DNA of 64,000 nt, taken from Streptomyces sp. H27-H5. GTDB lineage: Bacteria > Actinomycetota > Actinomycetes > Streptomycetales > Streptomycetaceae. A model generated the notes under the pieces. The model did no database searches and was not told where the DNA came from. It was given only the letters and a program-made list of their open reading frames with translations. The stretch covers positions 1 to 64,000 of the forward strand of contig NZ_JAPNLK010000043.1 of assembly GCF_026627505.1 (NCBI RefSeq). The letters are read 5' to 3'. The translations under genes were made by a program, and so were the position numbers. Below, piece after piece: positions 1-8,190 of the stretch; position 1 is the stretch's first letter; the number at the start of each line of letters is the position of its first letter.

Positions 1-140
1 GTCATCCGTGCGAACGTCTCCCGGGTCTCGGAGCGGGCGAAGCAGCCAGCCATCGAGGCCAACAGGCCCCCGAACGCCATGTCGTGGCCTTCGTGGTCTA
101 CCGTGGCCGAAGCGGCCGTCTCGTTCTGATGTTGTGTCAT
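1..140 (-). CDS. IS701-like transposase, N-terminus only (runs off left edge)
   Basis: An open frame on the minus strand starts at the ATG at 140 and stays open to base 1, giving about 46 residues. The translation contains GHDMAFGGLLASMAG followed by CFARSETRETFARM. From memory this resembles the N-terminus of IS701-family transposases, where an FARSE-x-RE-type stretch precedes the DDE domain. The catalytic domain would lie beyond the window, so intactness cannot be judged. The element would end somewhere right of 140, before the glycan locus. The family call rests on a short stretch and is moderately sure; that the frame is coding is likelier than the exact family. Confidence 0.6.
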   Translation of the reverse strand, partial: MTQHQNETAASATVDHEGHDMAFGGLLASMAGCFARSETRETFARM

Positions 141-365
141 ACCACATCATGATCAAGGCGGCCGCCCTCATGCCCGCAGCCACCCCCATCAAGCCGCTGA
201 CCAGCACCGACGAGCATCAGCAGATCTATCTACAGCTGCCGTAACTTTGAGGGTGCGTGGTATCGCCCAAAAGGCCGTACGAGCGAGTCCGACGTGATTT
301 CCAGCCTGATTTCTGACAAAGTTCACTCCTGTTTTGTCCCCCTGATCAAAAATGGAGACAGGGTC
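141..365. other. Intergenic: probable IS terminal region and leader of the glycan locus
   Basis: These 225 bases separate the transposase start from the first glycan-locus gene. They should hold the terminal inverted repeat of the insertion sequence, but the partner end is outside the window, so it cannot be delimited. The stretch 260-365 is less GC-rich than its surroundings, which would suit a promoter for the gene at 366. A plus-strand open frame (8-244) crosses the region but has no homology I recognise and is not called. Confidence 0.35.
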
Positions 366-1490
366 ATGGGTTCCTCCCGCAGAATCCTCGGCGCGCTCGG
401 TCTACTGTCCTGCCTCACACTTTCGGCGAACGTTCCGGCGGCCGGTGCGGCGGTCCTCGCCGGCCCCCGTGTCTCCGACGTCACCGTCAAGGAGCAGGCC
501 CGGATCCCGTTCACACAGCGTTACCAGGCCGTGCTGCACGGCGGGCTGGTCCGGGCCTCGAACTCCGGGATCAGCTGTCGCAAGGAGGAGAACCGGCAGG
601 CCGAACCCTGCGCCGACGTGCAGCGCGGCGCCGCGGGGGTCAACAGCGACTACGAGATGTTCTACAGCGAGGTCGACAAGGACCCCGACACCTACAACTC
701 CACCCGGGCCGAGCTCAAGGTCCCGCAAGGCGCGAAGGTCGCCTACGCCCGGCTGTACTGGGGCGGGAACCTGCGGGTGGGCGAGCAGAAGCCGCCGGAG
801 GACAACGGCCGCGTGCTGGTCGCCGAGCCCGGCGGCGCGTACAAGGAAGTCCTTGCGGACACGGTCATCGGGCACCGCAGTGACGCGGGCAGCGACGCCT
901 ACCAGGCCTCGGCGGACGTGACCCCGCTGGTCCGCAAGGGCGGCGCCGGGATGTGGACGGTCGCCCAGCTGAACATCGCGATGGGGCACTCGGCGGTGGG
1001 GGCCTGGGGCGGCTGGACGCTGGTCGTCGCCTACGAGCACCCGAAGGAACCGCTGCGCCGGGTTTCCGTGCACGACGGGTTCGACGGGCTGGTCCCGGGG
1101 GTGGGCGAGGCCGCCGGTCGGACGGTGGAGGTCGCCGGGCTGGACGCGCCGGCCGGGTCCGCCGGCAAGGCCGGGGTGGTCGCCTACGACGGGGACCGGG
1201 GGGTCCTCGGGGACTCACTGACGGTGACGGCGGACAGTGGTCGGCGCGTGAGTCTCAGTGATTCAGAAAATCCTTTTAATGATGTTATGAATTCCACGAT
1301 CACGGAATTCGGACGTCCCTCGTTCGTGCGACAGCCCGAACACGTGAATACCCTCGGATATGACGCGGACGTGTTCGATCTGGGTCCCGCCCTGTCCGGT
1401 GGTGCCCGCAGCCTGAGTTTCAAGTTCACGGGCGAAAGTCAGGGCCAATTCCTCGGTGTGCTCTTCGTTCAGACAGACGCGCGCCGCTGA
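366..1490 (+). CDS. Secreted DUF3344-like protein
   Basis: Predicted 374-residue exported protein. The ATG at 366 is preferred over an in-frame start at 294, because GGAG sits about 10 bases upstream and the protein then begins with a classic signal peptide (MGSSRR, a hydrophobic core, then AGAA near residue 28). The mature part contains ARLYWGG near residue 135 and a GAWGGWTLVVAYEHP stretch, both typical of the DUF3344 family as I remember it. The fold is probably beta-rich and extracellular, but the biochemical function is unknown. It lies immediately upstream of the glycosyltransferase genes with a 19-base gap, so it is likely the first gene of the operon. A cell-surface or glycan-binding role is inference only. 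Codon use shifts to AT-richer codons around 1262-1340. Confidence 0.72.
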   Translation: MGSSRRILGALGLLSCLTLSANVPAAGAAVLAGPRVSDVTVKEQARIPFTQRYQAVLHGGLVRASNSGISCRKEENRQAEPCADVQRGAAGVNSDYEMFYSEVDKDPDTYNSTRAELKVPQGAKVAYARLYWGGNLRVGEQKPPEDNGRVLVAEPGGAYKEVLADTVIGHRSDAGSDAYQASADVTPLVRKGGAGMWTVAQLNIAMGHSAVGAWGGWTLVVAYEHPKEPLRRVSVHDGFDGLVPGVGEAAGRTVEVAGLDAPAGSAGKAGVVAYDGDRGVLGDSLTVTADSGRRVSLSDSENPFNDVMNSTITEFGRPSFVRQPEHVNTLGYDADVFDLGPALSGGARSLSFKFTGESQGQFLGVLFVQTDARR

Positions 1491-1509
1491 ACGTAGGAGA
1501 TCACTCCAC

Positions 1510-2712
1510 GTGTCGACCAACCGTTCGACAGCACATTCGTCCCCATCGGTCCTCCACACCGTCCTCCACCTCGCCCAACCCGTCGACGGCGGGGTCGCCC
1601 GGGTCGTCACCGACCTGGTCCGGGCGCAGGCCGCCGTAGGGCTGCGCGTCGTCGTCGGCTGCCCGCGCGGCGGCCGGCTCGCCGACGACGCCCACGACGC
1701 CGGCGCCGAGGTCCTCACCTGGCGCGCCGGGCGATCGCCCGGGCCCGGGCTGCCCGCCGAGGTGCTCGGCGCCGCGCGACTGATCCGCCGCGTACGGCCC
1801 GATCTGCTGCACGTCCACAGCGCCAAGGCCGGGTTGGCCGGGCGGCTGGCCGCGCGCGGCACCGTGGCGACCGTGTTCCAGCCGCACGCCTGGTCCTTCG
1901 ACGCCGTGGGCGGGGCCACCGCCGCGCTCGCGCTGCGCTGGGAGCGGTTCGGCGCCCGGTGGGCCGACCGGGTGCTCTGCGTCAGCGAGGCGGAACGCCG
2001 GGCCGGCGAGTCCGAGGGGATCACCGCCCGCTGGTCGGTCATCCGCAACGGCGTGGACACCGACCACTTCCGGCCCGGCGCCGCCGACCGCGACGTCGAC
2101 CGGGCGGCGGCCCGCGCCGAACTCCCGCTGCCCGCCGAGTTCCGGGGCGACGCGCCGCTCGTCGTCTGCGTCGGCCGGCTCTGCCCGCAGAAGGGCCAGG
2201 ACATCCTGCTCAAGGCCTGGTCGGAGGTGTCGGCGACGATCCCGGACGCCCGACTGGCCCTCGTCGGGGACGGCCCCGACACCGAACGGCTGCGCCTGGG
2301 GGCCCCGCCGGGCGTCCTCTTCGCGGGGGCCGCCTCCGACATCCGACCGTGGCTTCGGGCCGCCGATCTCGTTGTACTGCCGTCGCGGTGGGAAGGCATG
2401 GCGCTCGCCCCGCTCGAAGCGATGGCCTGCGGTCGCCCGGTCCTGGTCTCCGACGTCAGCGGTGCCCGGGAAAGTCTGCCGCCCGGCCAGGGGCGGCTGT
2501 GCCTGGTGCCGCCGGAGGACCCGACGGCACTGGCCAAGGCCCTCTCCGGGCTGTTGGCCGAACCGCGGCTGCTCGCCGAACTCGGGGAGCGGGCCCGGGA
2601 GCACGCCCGGACCGACTTCGACGTACGGCGGACCACGGACGCGGTCACCGGCCTGTACCACGAACTGCTGGGCAGGCCCCGGCCCTTGAACCAGGAGCGC
2701 ATCAGCCGATGA
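1510..2712 (+). CDS. Glycosyltransferase, GT4 family
   Basis: A 400-residue retaining glycosyltransferase of the GT-B fold that transfers an activated sugar, probably onto a lipid-linked oligosaccharide on the cytoplasmic face. The N-terminal acceptor domain contains HVHSAKAGLAGRLAA. The C-terminal donor domain contains VGRLCPQKGQD and the GT4 E-x7-E motif at E295-E303 (EGMALAPLE), followed by ACGRPVLVSDVSG. The GTG at 1510 is chosen because AGGAGA lies 9 bases upstream; an in-frame upstream start at 1456 would overlap the preceding gene. The stop overlaps the ATG of the next gene (ATGA), so the two are translationally coupled. The sugar specificity cannot be read from the sequence. Confidence 0.9.
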   Translation: MSTNRSTAHSSPSVLHTVLHLAQPVDGGVARVVTDLVRAQAAVGLRVVVGCPRGGRLADDAHDAGAEVLTWRAGRSPGPGLPAEVLGAARLIRRVRPDLLHVHSAKAGLAGRLAARGTVATVFQPHAWSFDAVGGATAALALRWERFGARWADRVLCVSEAERRAGESEGITARWSVIRNGVDTDHFRPGAADRDVDRAAARAELPLPAEFRGDAPLVVCVGRLCPQKGQDILLKAWSEVSATIPDARLALVGDGPDTERLRLGAPPGVLFAGAASDIRPWLRAADLVVLPSRWEGMALAPLEAMACGRPVLVSDVSGARESLPPGQGRLCLVPPEDPTALAKALSGLLAEPRLLAELGERAREHARTDFDVRRTTDAVTGLYHELLGRPRPLNQERISR

Positions 2713-4232
2713 CGATGGACAGCGCACCCGCCCGGCACCCCGGGCAGGGCGGCACGGGGCCCGCCGGGAGCAGCGCCTTCGCGCCCGCGCCTCACACACC
2801 AGCCCGCCGTTCCGTGACCGCCATCCACCCGCCGCGCGGGCCCCAGGTCGAACCGGCCAGGACCGCCGTCCGGCCGCGGCGCGTCCGCCCCCGCGACCGG
2901 GTCGTCCCGCTGGTGACCTCTGACGCGCTGGCCGCCGTCCTCACCGCCCTGACCCTGCCCGGACCGGGCCTCGCGACCGAGGCCGCCCTGCCCCTCGCGG
3001 CCCTGCTCCTCGCGCTGCACGCGCAGGCGGGGCTGTACCGGCCGCGGCTCGCGCCCTCCGCGCTGTTCGAACTGCCCGCACTCGCCGGTCGGGCCGTCGT
3101 CCTGTGGTGCGGGGCCGCCGCCGTCCTGGCCGCCCTCCACCCCCGACAGGCCATGAGCTGGAGCGTGCTGCTCGGCACGGTCTGCCTCCAGGTCCTGCTG
3201 GTCTGCGCGGGCCGCGGCCTCGTGAACCAGCTCCACCGGCGCGCCGCGCTGCGCTCGCCCGCCTCCGCGCTCGTCGTCGGTCCCGGCGCGGGCGCCGGGG
3301 CGGTCGCCACCGCCCTCCACGGGCGCCCCGAGTACGGCCTGCGGCCCGTCGGGATCGCCGACACCGGGGCCGCCGACGGGGAACACGCCCCCCTGCCGGT
3401 GCTCGCCACCCACGAGGACGTCCGGCGCGCGGTCATCCAGAATTCCGTCCGGCACGCCGTCTTCACCCGACCGCCGGAGGCCGACGAACGCACCGCCTCG
3501 CTGGTCCGGCTCTTCCACGACCACGGCTGCCGGCTCTGGCTCGCCGACCCGGCCGGCACCGCCAAGGTCACCGGCATGCGCGTGGCGCAGCCGGCCGACC
3601 AGCTGTGGGGGTACGCCGTGCAGCCGCTGCTGCCGCGCCCGTCCCGGCCGTTGGAGCGGTTCGCGAAGCGGCTCATCGACTCCACGCTCGCCGCGATCGC
3701 CCTGCTGCTCGCCGCGCCCGTGATGGCCGCCTGCGCCCTGGCCGTACGGCTCGTCGACGGGCCCGGCGTGATCTTCCGGCAGGAGCGGGTCGGGTTGTAC
3801 GGACGCCCCTTCACCCTGCTGAAGTTCCGCACCCTGAGCGCCGATCCGCACGAGTCCGCCACCCGGTGGACGGTCGCCGGCGACCGGCGGATGAGCCCGG
3901 TCGGCTCCTTCCTGCGCAAGTCCTCGCTGGACGAGCTGCCGCAGCTGTGGAACGTCGTACGGGGTGACATGAGCCTGGTCGGTCCGCGCCCCGAGCGGCC
4001 CTTCTTCGTCGCCAAGTTCAGCAGCGTGCACCCCGGTTACGAGGCCCGTCACCGGATGCCCGTCGGGATCACCGGACTCGCGCAGATCAACGGACTGCGC
4101 GGGGACACCTCCATCGAGGACCGGGCCCGCTTCGACAACCACTACATCGACACCTGGTCGCTGTGGCAGGACCTGTGGATCCTCGCCCGCACCGCGGCCG
4201 GGTTCTTCCGATTCCGGCTGGGGGGCAGCTGA
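2709..4232 (+). CDS. Polyprenyl glycosylphosphotransferase (initiating sugar transferase)
   Basis: A 507-residue membrane enzyme of the WbaP/CpsE type that transfers a hexose-1-phosphate to undecaprenyl phosphate, the first committed step of a repeat unit. The N-terminal half has several hydrophobic segments (residues about 85-175) and a nucleotide-binding-like region beginning ASALVVGPGAGAG. The catalytic bacterial sugar-transferase domain starts near residue 318 with a transmembrane segment. It then shows VIFRQERVGLYG, FTLLKFRTL, SSLDELPQLWNV and SLVGPRPERP, all hallmarks of the family. The ATG overlaps the stop of the upstream gene. Its presence defines the cluster as a lipid-linked polysaccharide pathway. 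The donor is commonly UDP-glucose or UDP-galactose in such systems, which is inference here. Confidence 0.93.
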   Translation: MTMDSAPARHPGQGGTGPAGSSAFAPAPHTPARRSVTAIHPPRGPQVEPARTAVRPRRVRPRDRVVPLVTSDALAAVLTALTLPGPGLATEAALPLAALLLALHAQAGLYRPRLAPSALFELPALAGRAVVLWCGAAAVLAALHPRQAMSWSVLLGTVCLQVLLVCAGRGLVNQLHRRAALRSPASALVVGPGAGAGAVATALHGRPEYGLRPVGIADTGAADGEHAPLPVLATHEDVRRAVIQNSVRHAVFTRPPEADERTASLVRLFHDHGCRLWLADPAGTAKVTGMRVAQPADQLWGYAVQPLLPRPSRPLERFAKRLIDSTLAAIALLLAAPVMAACALAVRLVDGPGVIFRQERVGLYGRPFTLLKFRTLSADPHESATRWTVAGDRRMSPVGSFLRKSSLDELPQLWNVVRGDMSLVGPRPERPFFVAKFSSVHPGYEARHRMPVGITGLAQINGLRGDTSIEDRARFDNHYIDTWSLWQDLWILARTAAGFFRFRLGGS

Positions 4233-4234
4233 GC

Positions 4235-5617
4235 ATGAGCCTTGCCGTATCGAGCCCCTGGGTACGCCCGGACGTCGGTGGGCTGCTGCGCCGACACTGG
4301 CCGTTGCTGCCGCTCGCCGCGACCGTCCTGTTCCTCCTCGCCCCGCTGCCGGCGGGCGACGCCACCACCTCGGGCAAGGTCGGACCGGCCGACGCCGCCT
4401 CGCTGCTGCTCGTCCTGGTGTGCGCCGTACAGGCGGTGCGCGGCCGGGTGCGGGCGCTGACCCCGATAGGGGCGGCCCTCCTCGGGCTGCCTGCCGTGGG
4501 GCTCGCGGTGGCCACCGTCACCGCGGGGGACCCGTACGCGGCGCTGCCCGGGTTCGTGCGCTACCTCCAGGTCTTCGTGCTGGTCCCGGCGGCGATCGTG
4601 CTGCTGGTGCGGGACGCCCGCGAGTTCCGCCTGGCCGCCGCCTGCTTCGTGGTGCTGGCACTGGTCCAGGGGGCCGTCGGCGTCGTGCAGTTCGCGACCC
4701 ACACCGGCGCCTCGTACCAGGGCGAGGACATCCGGGCCGTGGGCACCTTCGGCCCCGGTGACGTCATGGGCATGGCCACGGTGGTCGCGTACGGGCTGAT
4801 CGTCGCGACCGCCGCCGCACTGGCGCCGGGACTGCCGCGACGGGTCCGGAGGGTGGCGACCGGCTGCGCGCTCGCCCTGGTGCTGCCGCTGGTGCTGTCC
4901 TTCAGCCGGGGCGCGTGGATCGCCACCCTCGGCGCGGCCGTGCTGATCATGGTGATCGCCGGTATCCGGCGGGCGCTCAAGGTGCTGTTGGCGCTGGTCG
5001 CGCTCGGCGTGGTGCTCGTCGGCGGGCTCGGGGTCGGCTCCGAGATGGTCGCGGAACGGCTGACCTCGATCACCCAGGTCTCCGACGCCCCCGACCAATC
5101 GGTCACCGACCGCTACACCATGTGGGCCGCCGCCGAGTCGATGTGGCGCGAGCGGCCCGCGGCCGGCGTGGGCCTCAAGGGCTTCCCGGCCAACCGGGAC
5201 GGCCACTCCGGCCTGGCCCTGTCCGCCGGCAGCGACACCGCCGGCGCGGGGCAGGCCTTCATCAAGCAACCGCTGCTGTCCCCGCACAACATGTACCTGC
5301 TCGTGCTCAGCGAGCAGGGCCTGATCGGACTGACCGCGCTCGTCGGCGGCTGGGCGGCGCTGCTGGTCGCGGGCGTCCGCCGATGCGCCTCCCGCCGAGG
5401 AGCCCTGGACTGTGGGCTGATCGCCGTCGGGCTCCTGGCGTGGCAGCTGACCGACTTCCTCTACGCGGACATCGGCGGGCCGTCCACCGTCCTGACCGGG
5501 GTGATCATCGGACTCGCCGCCTGGTGGGCGCTGTCCTCCCGGGGCGACCCGGAGGGCGGGTTCGCGACCGGTACCGGACGGGGCCGGCCGGCCGTCGAGT
5601 GGCCGGCCGGCCGGTGA
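4235..5617 (+). CDS. O-antigen ligase / Wzy-type polymerase-like membrane protein
   Basis: A 460-residue polytopic membrane protein with about ten to eleven hydrophobic segments and one large extracytoplasmic loop. The stretch LSFSRGAWIATL (around residue 225) and the segment MWRERPAAGVGLKGFP, followed by LSPHNMYLLVLSEQGLIG, match the WzyC/O-antigen ligase family, including the conserved His of the big loop (SPHNMYL). In this setting it probably polymerises lipid-linked repeat units on the outer face of the membrane. The ATG at 4235 sits two bases after the preceding stop, so an upstream start at 4163 inside the sugar transferase is unlikely. Ligase and polymerase members of the family cannot be separated by sequence alone. 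Confidence 0.88.
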   Translation: MSLAVSSPWVRPDVGGLLRRHWPLLPLAATVLFLLAPLPAGDATTSGKVGPADAASLLLVLVCAVQAVRGRVRALTPIGAALLGLPAVGLAVATVTAGDPYAALPGFVRYLQVFVLVPAAIVLLVRDAREFRLAAACFVVLALVQGAVGVVQFATHTGASYQGEDIRAVGTFGPGDVMGMATVVAYGLIVATAAALAPGLPRRVRRVATGCALALVLPLVLSFSRGAWIATLGAAVLIMVIAGIRRALKVLLALVALGVVLVGGLGVGSEMVAERLTSITQVSDAPDQSVTDRYTMWAAAESMWRERPAAGVGLKGFPANRDGHSGLALSAGSDTAGAGQAFIKQPLLSPHNMYLLVLSEQGLIGLTALVGGWAALLVAGVRRCASRRGALDCGLIAVGLLAWQLTDFLYADIGGPSTVLTGVIIGLAAWWALSSRGDPEGGFATGTGRGRPAVEWPAGR

Positions 5618-5690
5618 CGGGCATCCCGCCCCGGCGGAACCGGACGCCGCCCGCGGCGCCGGTGCGCGCGGGGACCGGGACCGGGGCCGC

Positions 5691-7421
5691 GTGATCGCCT
5701 CCGGCGGCCCCGCCGTCGCGGGGACGTCCGCCGCCACGGAATTCGAGGGGACCGCCGCCGCCCGTGCGCGGGCCGGGCGGGGATCCGGATCCGGCGACCC
5801 CGGCACGTCCGCCCCCCTGGGCCGGTACCTCGCCAAGGCCGCCGCCGTCACCGCCGGCCTCACCGCCGCGGGGGCGGTGTTCGGGCTCGTACGCGACCAG
5901 ACCATCGCCCACCTCTTCGGCGCCGGGCACGACAGCGACGCGTTCCTCATCGCCTGGACCGTCCCCGAGATGGCCTCGACGCTGCTCATCGAGGACGCCA
6001 TGGCGCTGCTGATGGTGCCCGCCTTCAGCCACGCCCTGGCCCGCCGGGCCGCCGACCGCGCCGGGCTCACCCGCAAGCAGGCCCGCGCGCAGGACCCCGT
6101 ACGGCTGCTCGTGGGCGCGACCCTGCCGCGGCTGCTGGTGCTGCTGGCCGCCGTGGCCTCCGTACTGATCGTCGCCGCGCCGCTCGTCGTGGGCGTCCTC
6201 GCGCCCGGACTGCCCGATTCCGACCTGGCCGTCCAGTGCACCCGGCTGACCGCCCTGACCGTGATCACCTTCGGGATCGCCGGATACTTCAGCGCCGCGC
6301 TGCGGGCCCACAGATCCTTCCTGCCACCCGCCGCGATCTACGTCTCCTACAACGTCGGGATCATCGGCGCGATGGTCGCCCTCCACGCCCTGTGGGGTGT
6401 GCGGGCCGCCGCGGCCGGAGTCGCCCTCGGCGGGGCGCTGATGGTGCTCGTCCAACTGCCCGCGTTCATCCGGAACGTGGGCTTCGGACCGTCCCGGGCC
6501 AAGGGCGCCCCGCGCAGCCGGCGCGACCGGGACCGGCCGACGCTGATCGCCTTCGGGCTGATCGCCCCCGTCATCTTCTTCGCCGTCTTCCGGCAGTCCC
6601 AGGTCCTGGTCGAACGGTTCCTGGCCGCCTCGCTCCCGTCCGGGGCCATCTCGCACCTGAACTACGCGCAGAAGGTCGCGCAGATGCCGATGGTGCTGTC
6701 CCTGATGATCTGCACGGTCACCTTCCCGGTCGTCGCCCAGGCCATGGCCGGCGGCGAACGCGAGAAGGCCCGGCGGCGCGTCGAACGGGACCTGGCCCTC
6801 GCCTCCCTCGCCGTCCTCATGGGCACCGCCCTCGTCATCGGGTACGCGCCCCAGATCATCCAGGTCCTCTTCGAACGCGGCGCCTTCACCCACCGGGACA
6901 CCCTGGCCACCGCCTCCGTGATGCGGGTCTACGGCCTCGGACTCCTCGGCCACTGCCTCGTCGGGGCGCTGTCCCGGCCCTTCTTCTCGACCGCCCGGCC
7001 CACCTGGTTCCCGGCGCTCGCGATGGGCGCCGGACTGCTCGTCAACATCGTCTTCGGAGCCTTCGCCGTCGGCTGGTGGGGGACCTACGGGATCGCCGCC
7101 GCCAACGCCGCCGGCATCTCGACCACCGCCGCCCTGCTCCTCACCGGGCTCGGCTCCCGGATCGTCGCCATCCAGGTCCGCCGGGTCGCCGTCAGCATCG
7201 GGCGCCTCGCGGTCGCCGCCGTCGCGGCCTGCGCCACCGGCTGGATCGCCGGCCCCATGATCCCCGACCCGCTGCTCAGCGCCGCCCTCGGCTGCCTGCT
7301 GGTCCCGGCCATGTTCGGAGCCACCGGAATGGCCATGCGGGCACTCGAAGTCACCGTGCTGCCCGCCCAGATCGCCCAGCTCACCTCCCAGCTCACCCAG
7401 AGGTTTCGCAATGCCCGCTGA
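5691..7421 (+). CDS. MurJ/MviN-like lipid-linked oligosaccharide flippase
   Basis: A 576-residue, roughly 14-helix membrane protein of the MOP superfamily, closest in look to MurJ. Typical stretches are VFGLVRDQTIAHLFGAGHDSDAF near residues 63-85, the FFAVFRQSQVLVERFLA region, LNYAQKVAQMPMVL and VLFERGAFTHRDT. MurJ proteins flip lipid II; here the gene sits inside a polysaccharide operon, so it more likely flips the lipid-linked repeat unit, a job usually done by Wzx. The GTG at 5691 has only a weak ribosome site, and the first 45 residues are low-complexity, so a later start is possible. The 3' end overlaps the deacetylase gene by 11 bases. The chromosome should also carry an essential murJ elsewhere. 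Confidence 0.88.
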   Translation: MIASGGPAVAGTSAATEFEGTAAARARAGRGSGSGDPGTSAPLGRYLAKAAAVTAGLTAAGAVFGLVRDQTIAHLFGAGHDSDAFLIAWTVPEMASTLLIEDAMALLMVPAFSHALARRAADRAGLTRKQARAQDPVRLLVGATLPRLLVLLAAVASVLIVAAPLVVGVLAPGLPDSDLAVQCTRLTALTVITFGIAGYFSAALRAHRSFLPPAAIYVSYNVGIIGAMVALHALWGVRAAAAGVALGGALMVLVQLPAFIRNVGFGPSRAKGAPRSRRDRDRPTLIAFGLIAPVIFFAVFRQSQVLVERFLAASLPSGAISHLNYAQKVAQMPMVLSLMICTVTFPVVAQAMAGGEREKARRRVERDLALASLAVLMGTALVIGYAPQIIQVLFERGAFTHRDTLATASVMRVYGLGLLGHCLVGALSRPFFSTARPTWFPALAMGAGLLVNIVFGAFAVGWWGTYGIAAANAAGISTTAALLLTGLGSRIVAIQVRRVAVSIGRLAVAAVAACATGWIAGPMIPDPLLSAALGCLLVPAMFGATGMAMRALEVTVLPAQIAQLTSQLTQRFRNAR

Positions 7422-8190
7422 CACCGACACGGCGTCCGCCGCCGTGCTGGTCCCCGCCCGCCGGACCGCATCGCCGTGGGTCCTCATGTACCACTCGGTC
7501 GCCGAGTTCACCGACCCCGCCGAGGACCCGTACGGGATCACCGTCACCCCGCGCGTGCTGGAGGCCCAGCTGCTGTGGCTGCGCTCCCGGGGCCTGCGCG
7601 GGGTGTCCGTCGGCGAACTGCTCCGGGCCCGCGCGGCCGGCCGCGGAGCCGGGCTCGTCGGACTCACCTTCGACGACGGGTACACCGACTTCCTCACCCG
7701 GGCGCTTCCCCTGCTCAAGCGCCTCGACTTCACCTCCACGCTGTTCGTGCTGCCGGGGCGGCTCGGGGTGGACAACGTGTGGGACCCGCTGGGCCCCCGC
7801 AAGTCCCTCCTCACCGCCGAGGGGATCCGCGAGGTCGCCGCCGCCGGGCAGGAGATCGGCTCGCACGGGCTGCTCCACCAGGACCTCACGGCCACCACCG
7901 ACGACGTGCTCCGGCAGGAACTGCACGGCAGCCGCGACCTGCTGCGGGAGTTGACCGGGACGCTGCCCGAGGGGTTCTGCTACCCGTACGGGCACCTCGA
8001 CGCACGGGTCGTGGACGCCACCCGGGCCGCCGGGTACGGCTACGCGTGCGCCATCGACCCCGGTCGACTCGCCGGCCCGTACGCCCTGCCCCGTACGCAC
8101 ATCAGCCAGGCCGACGGCGGGGCACGGCTGCGGATCAAGCGGCTGCGGCACCGGATGCGGGAGCTGCGCAGGGGGGTGGCGGCACGATGA
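7411..8190 (+). CDS. Polysaccharide deacetylase (NodB/CE4 family)
   Basis: A 259-residue CE4-type metal-dependent deacetylase that would remove N- or O-acetyl groups from a polysaccharide. It shows the motif-1 TFDDGY at residues 86-91 (D88 and D89: catalytic base and metal ligand) and the metal-binding SHGLLH with H152 and H156. CYPYG near residue 190 is also typical. There is no signal peptide, so it may act on cytoplasmic lipid-linked sugars or leave by another route. The ATG at 7411 lies inside the end of the flippase gene, preceded by AGAGG, and its own stop overlaps the ATG of the next glycosyltransferase. Strong family call; substrate inferred from context. Confidence 0.9.
   Translation: MPADTDTASAAVLVPARRTASPWVLMYHSVAEFTDPAEDPYGITVTPRVLEAQLLWLRSRGLRGVSVGELLRARAAGRGAGLVGLTFDDGYTDFLTRALPLLKRLDFTSTLFVLPGRLGVDNVWDPLGPRKSLLTAEGIREVAAAGQEIGSHGLLHQDLTATTDDVLRQELHGSRDLLRELTGTLPEGFCYPYGHLDARVVDATRAAGYGYACAIDPGRLAGPYALPRTHISQADGGARLRIKRLRHRMRELRRGVAAR

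Noticed and set aside
8..244. 78-codon plus-strand frame at the left edge
   Set aside because: Overlaps the transposase frame, has no ribosome site and has a Ser/Arg/Pro-rich composition typical of shadow frames.
1263..4142. 959-codon open frame on the minus strand
   Set aside because: Antisense to three well-supported glycan genes, Arg/Gly/Pro-rich with no motif; a by-product of high GC.
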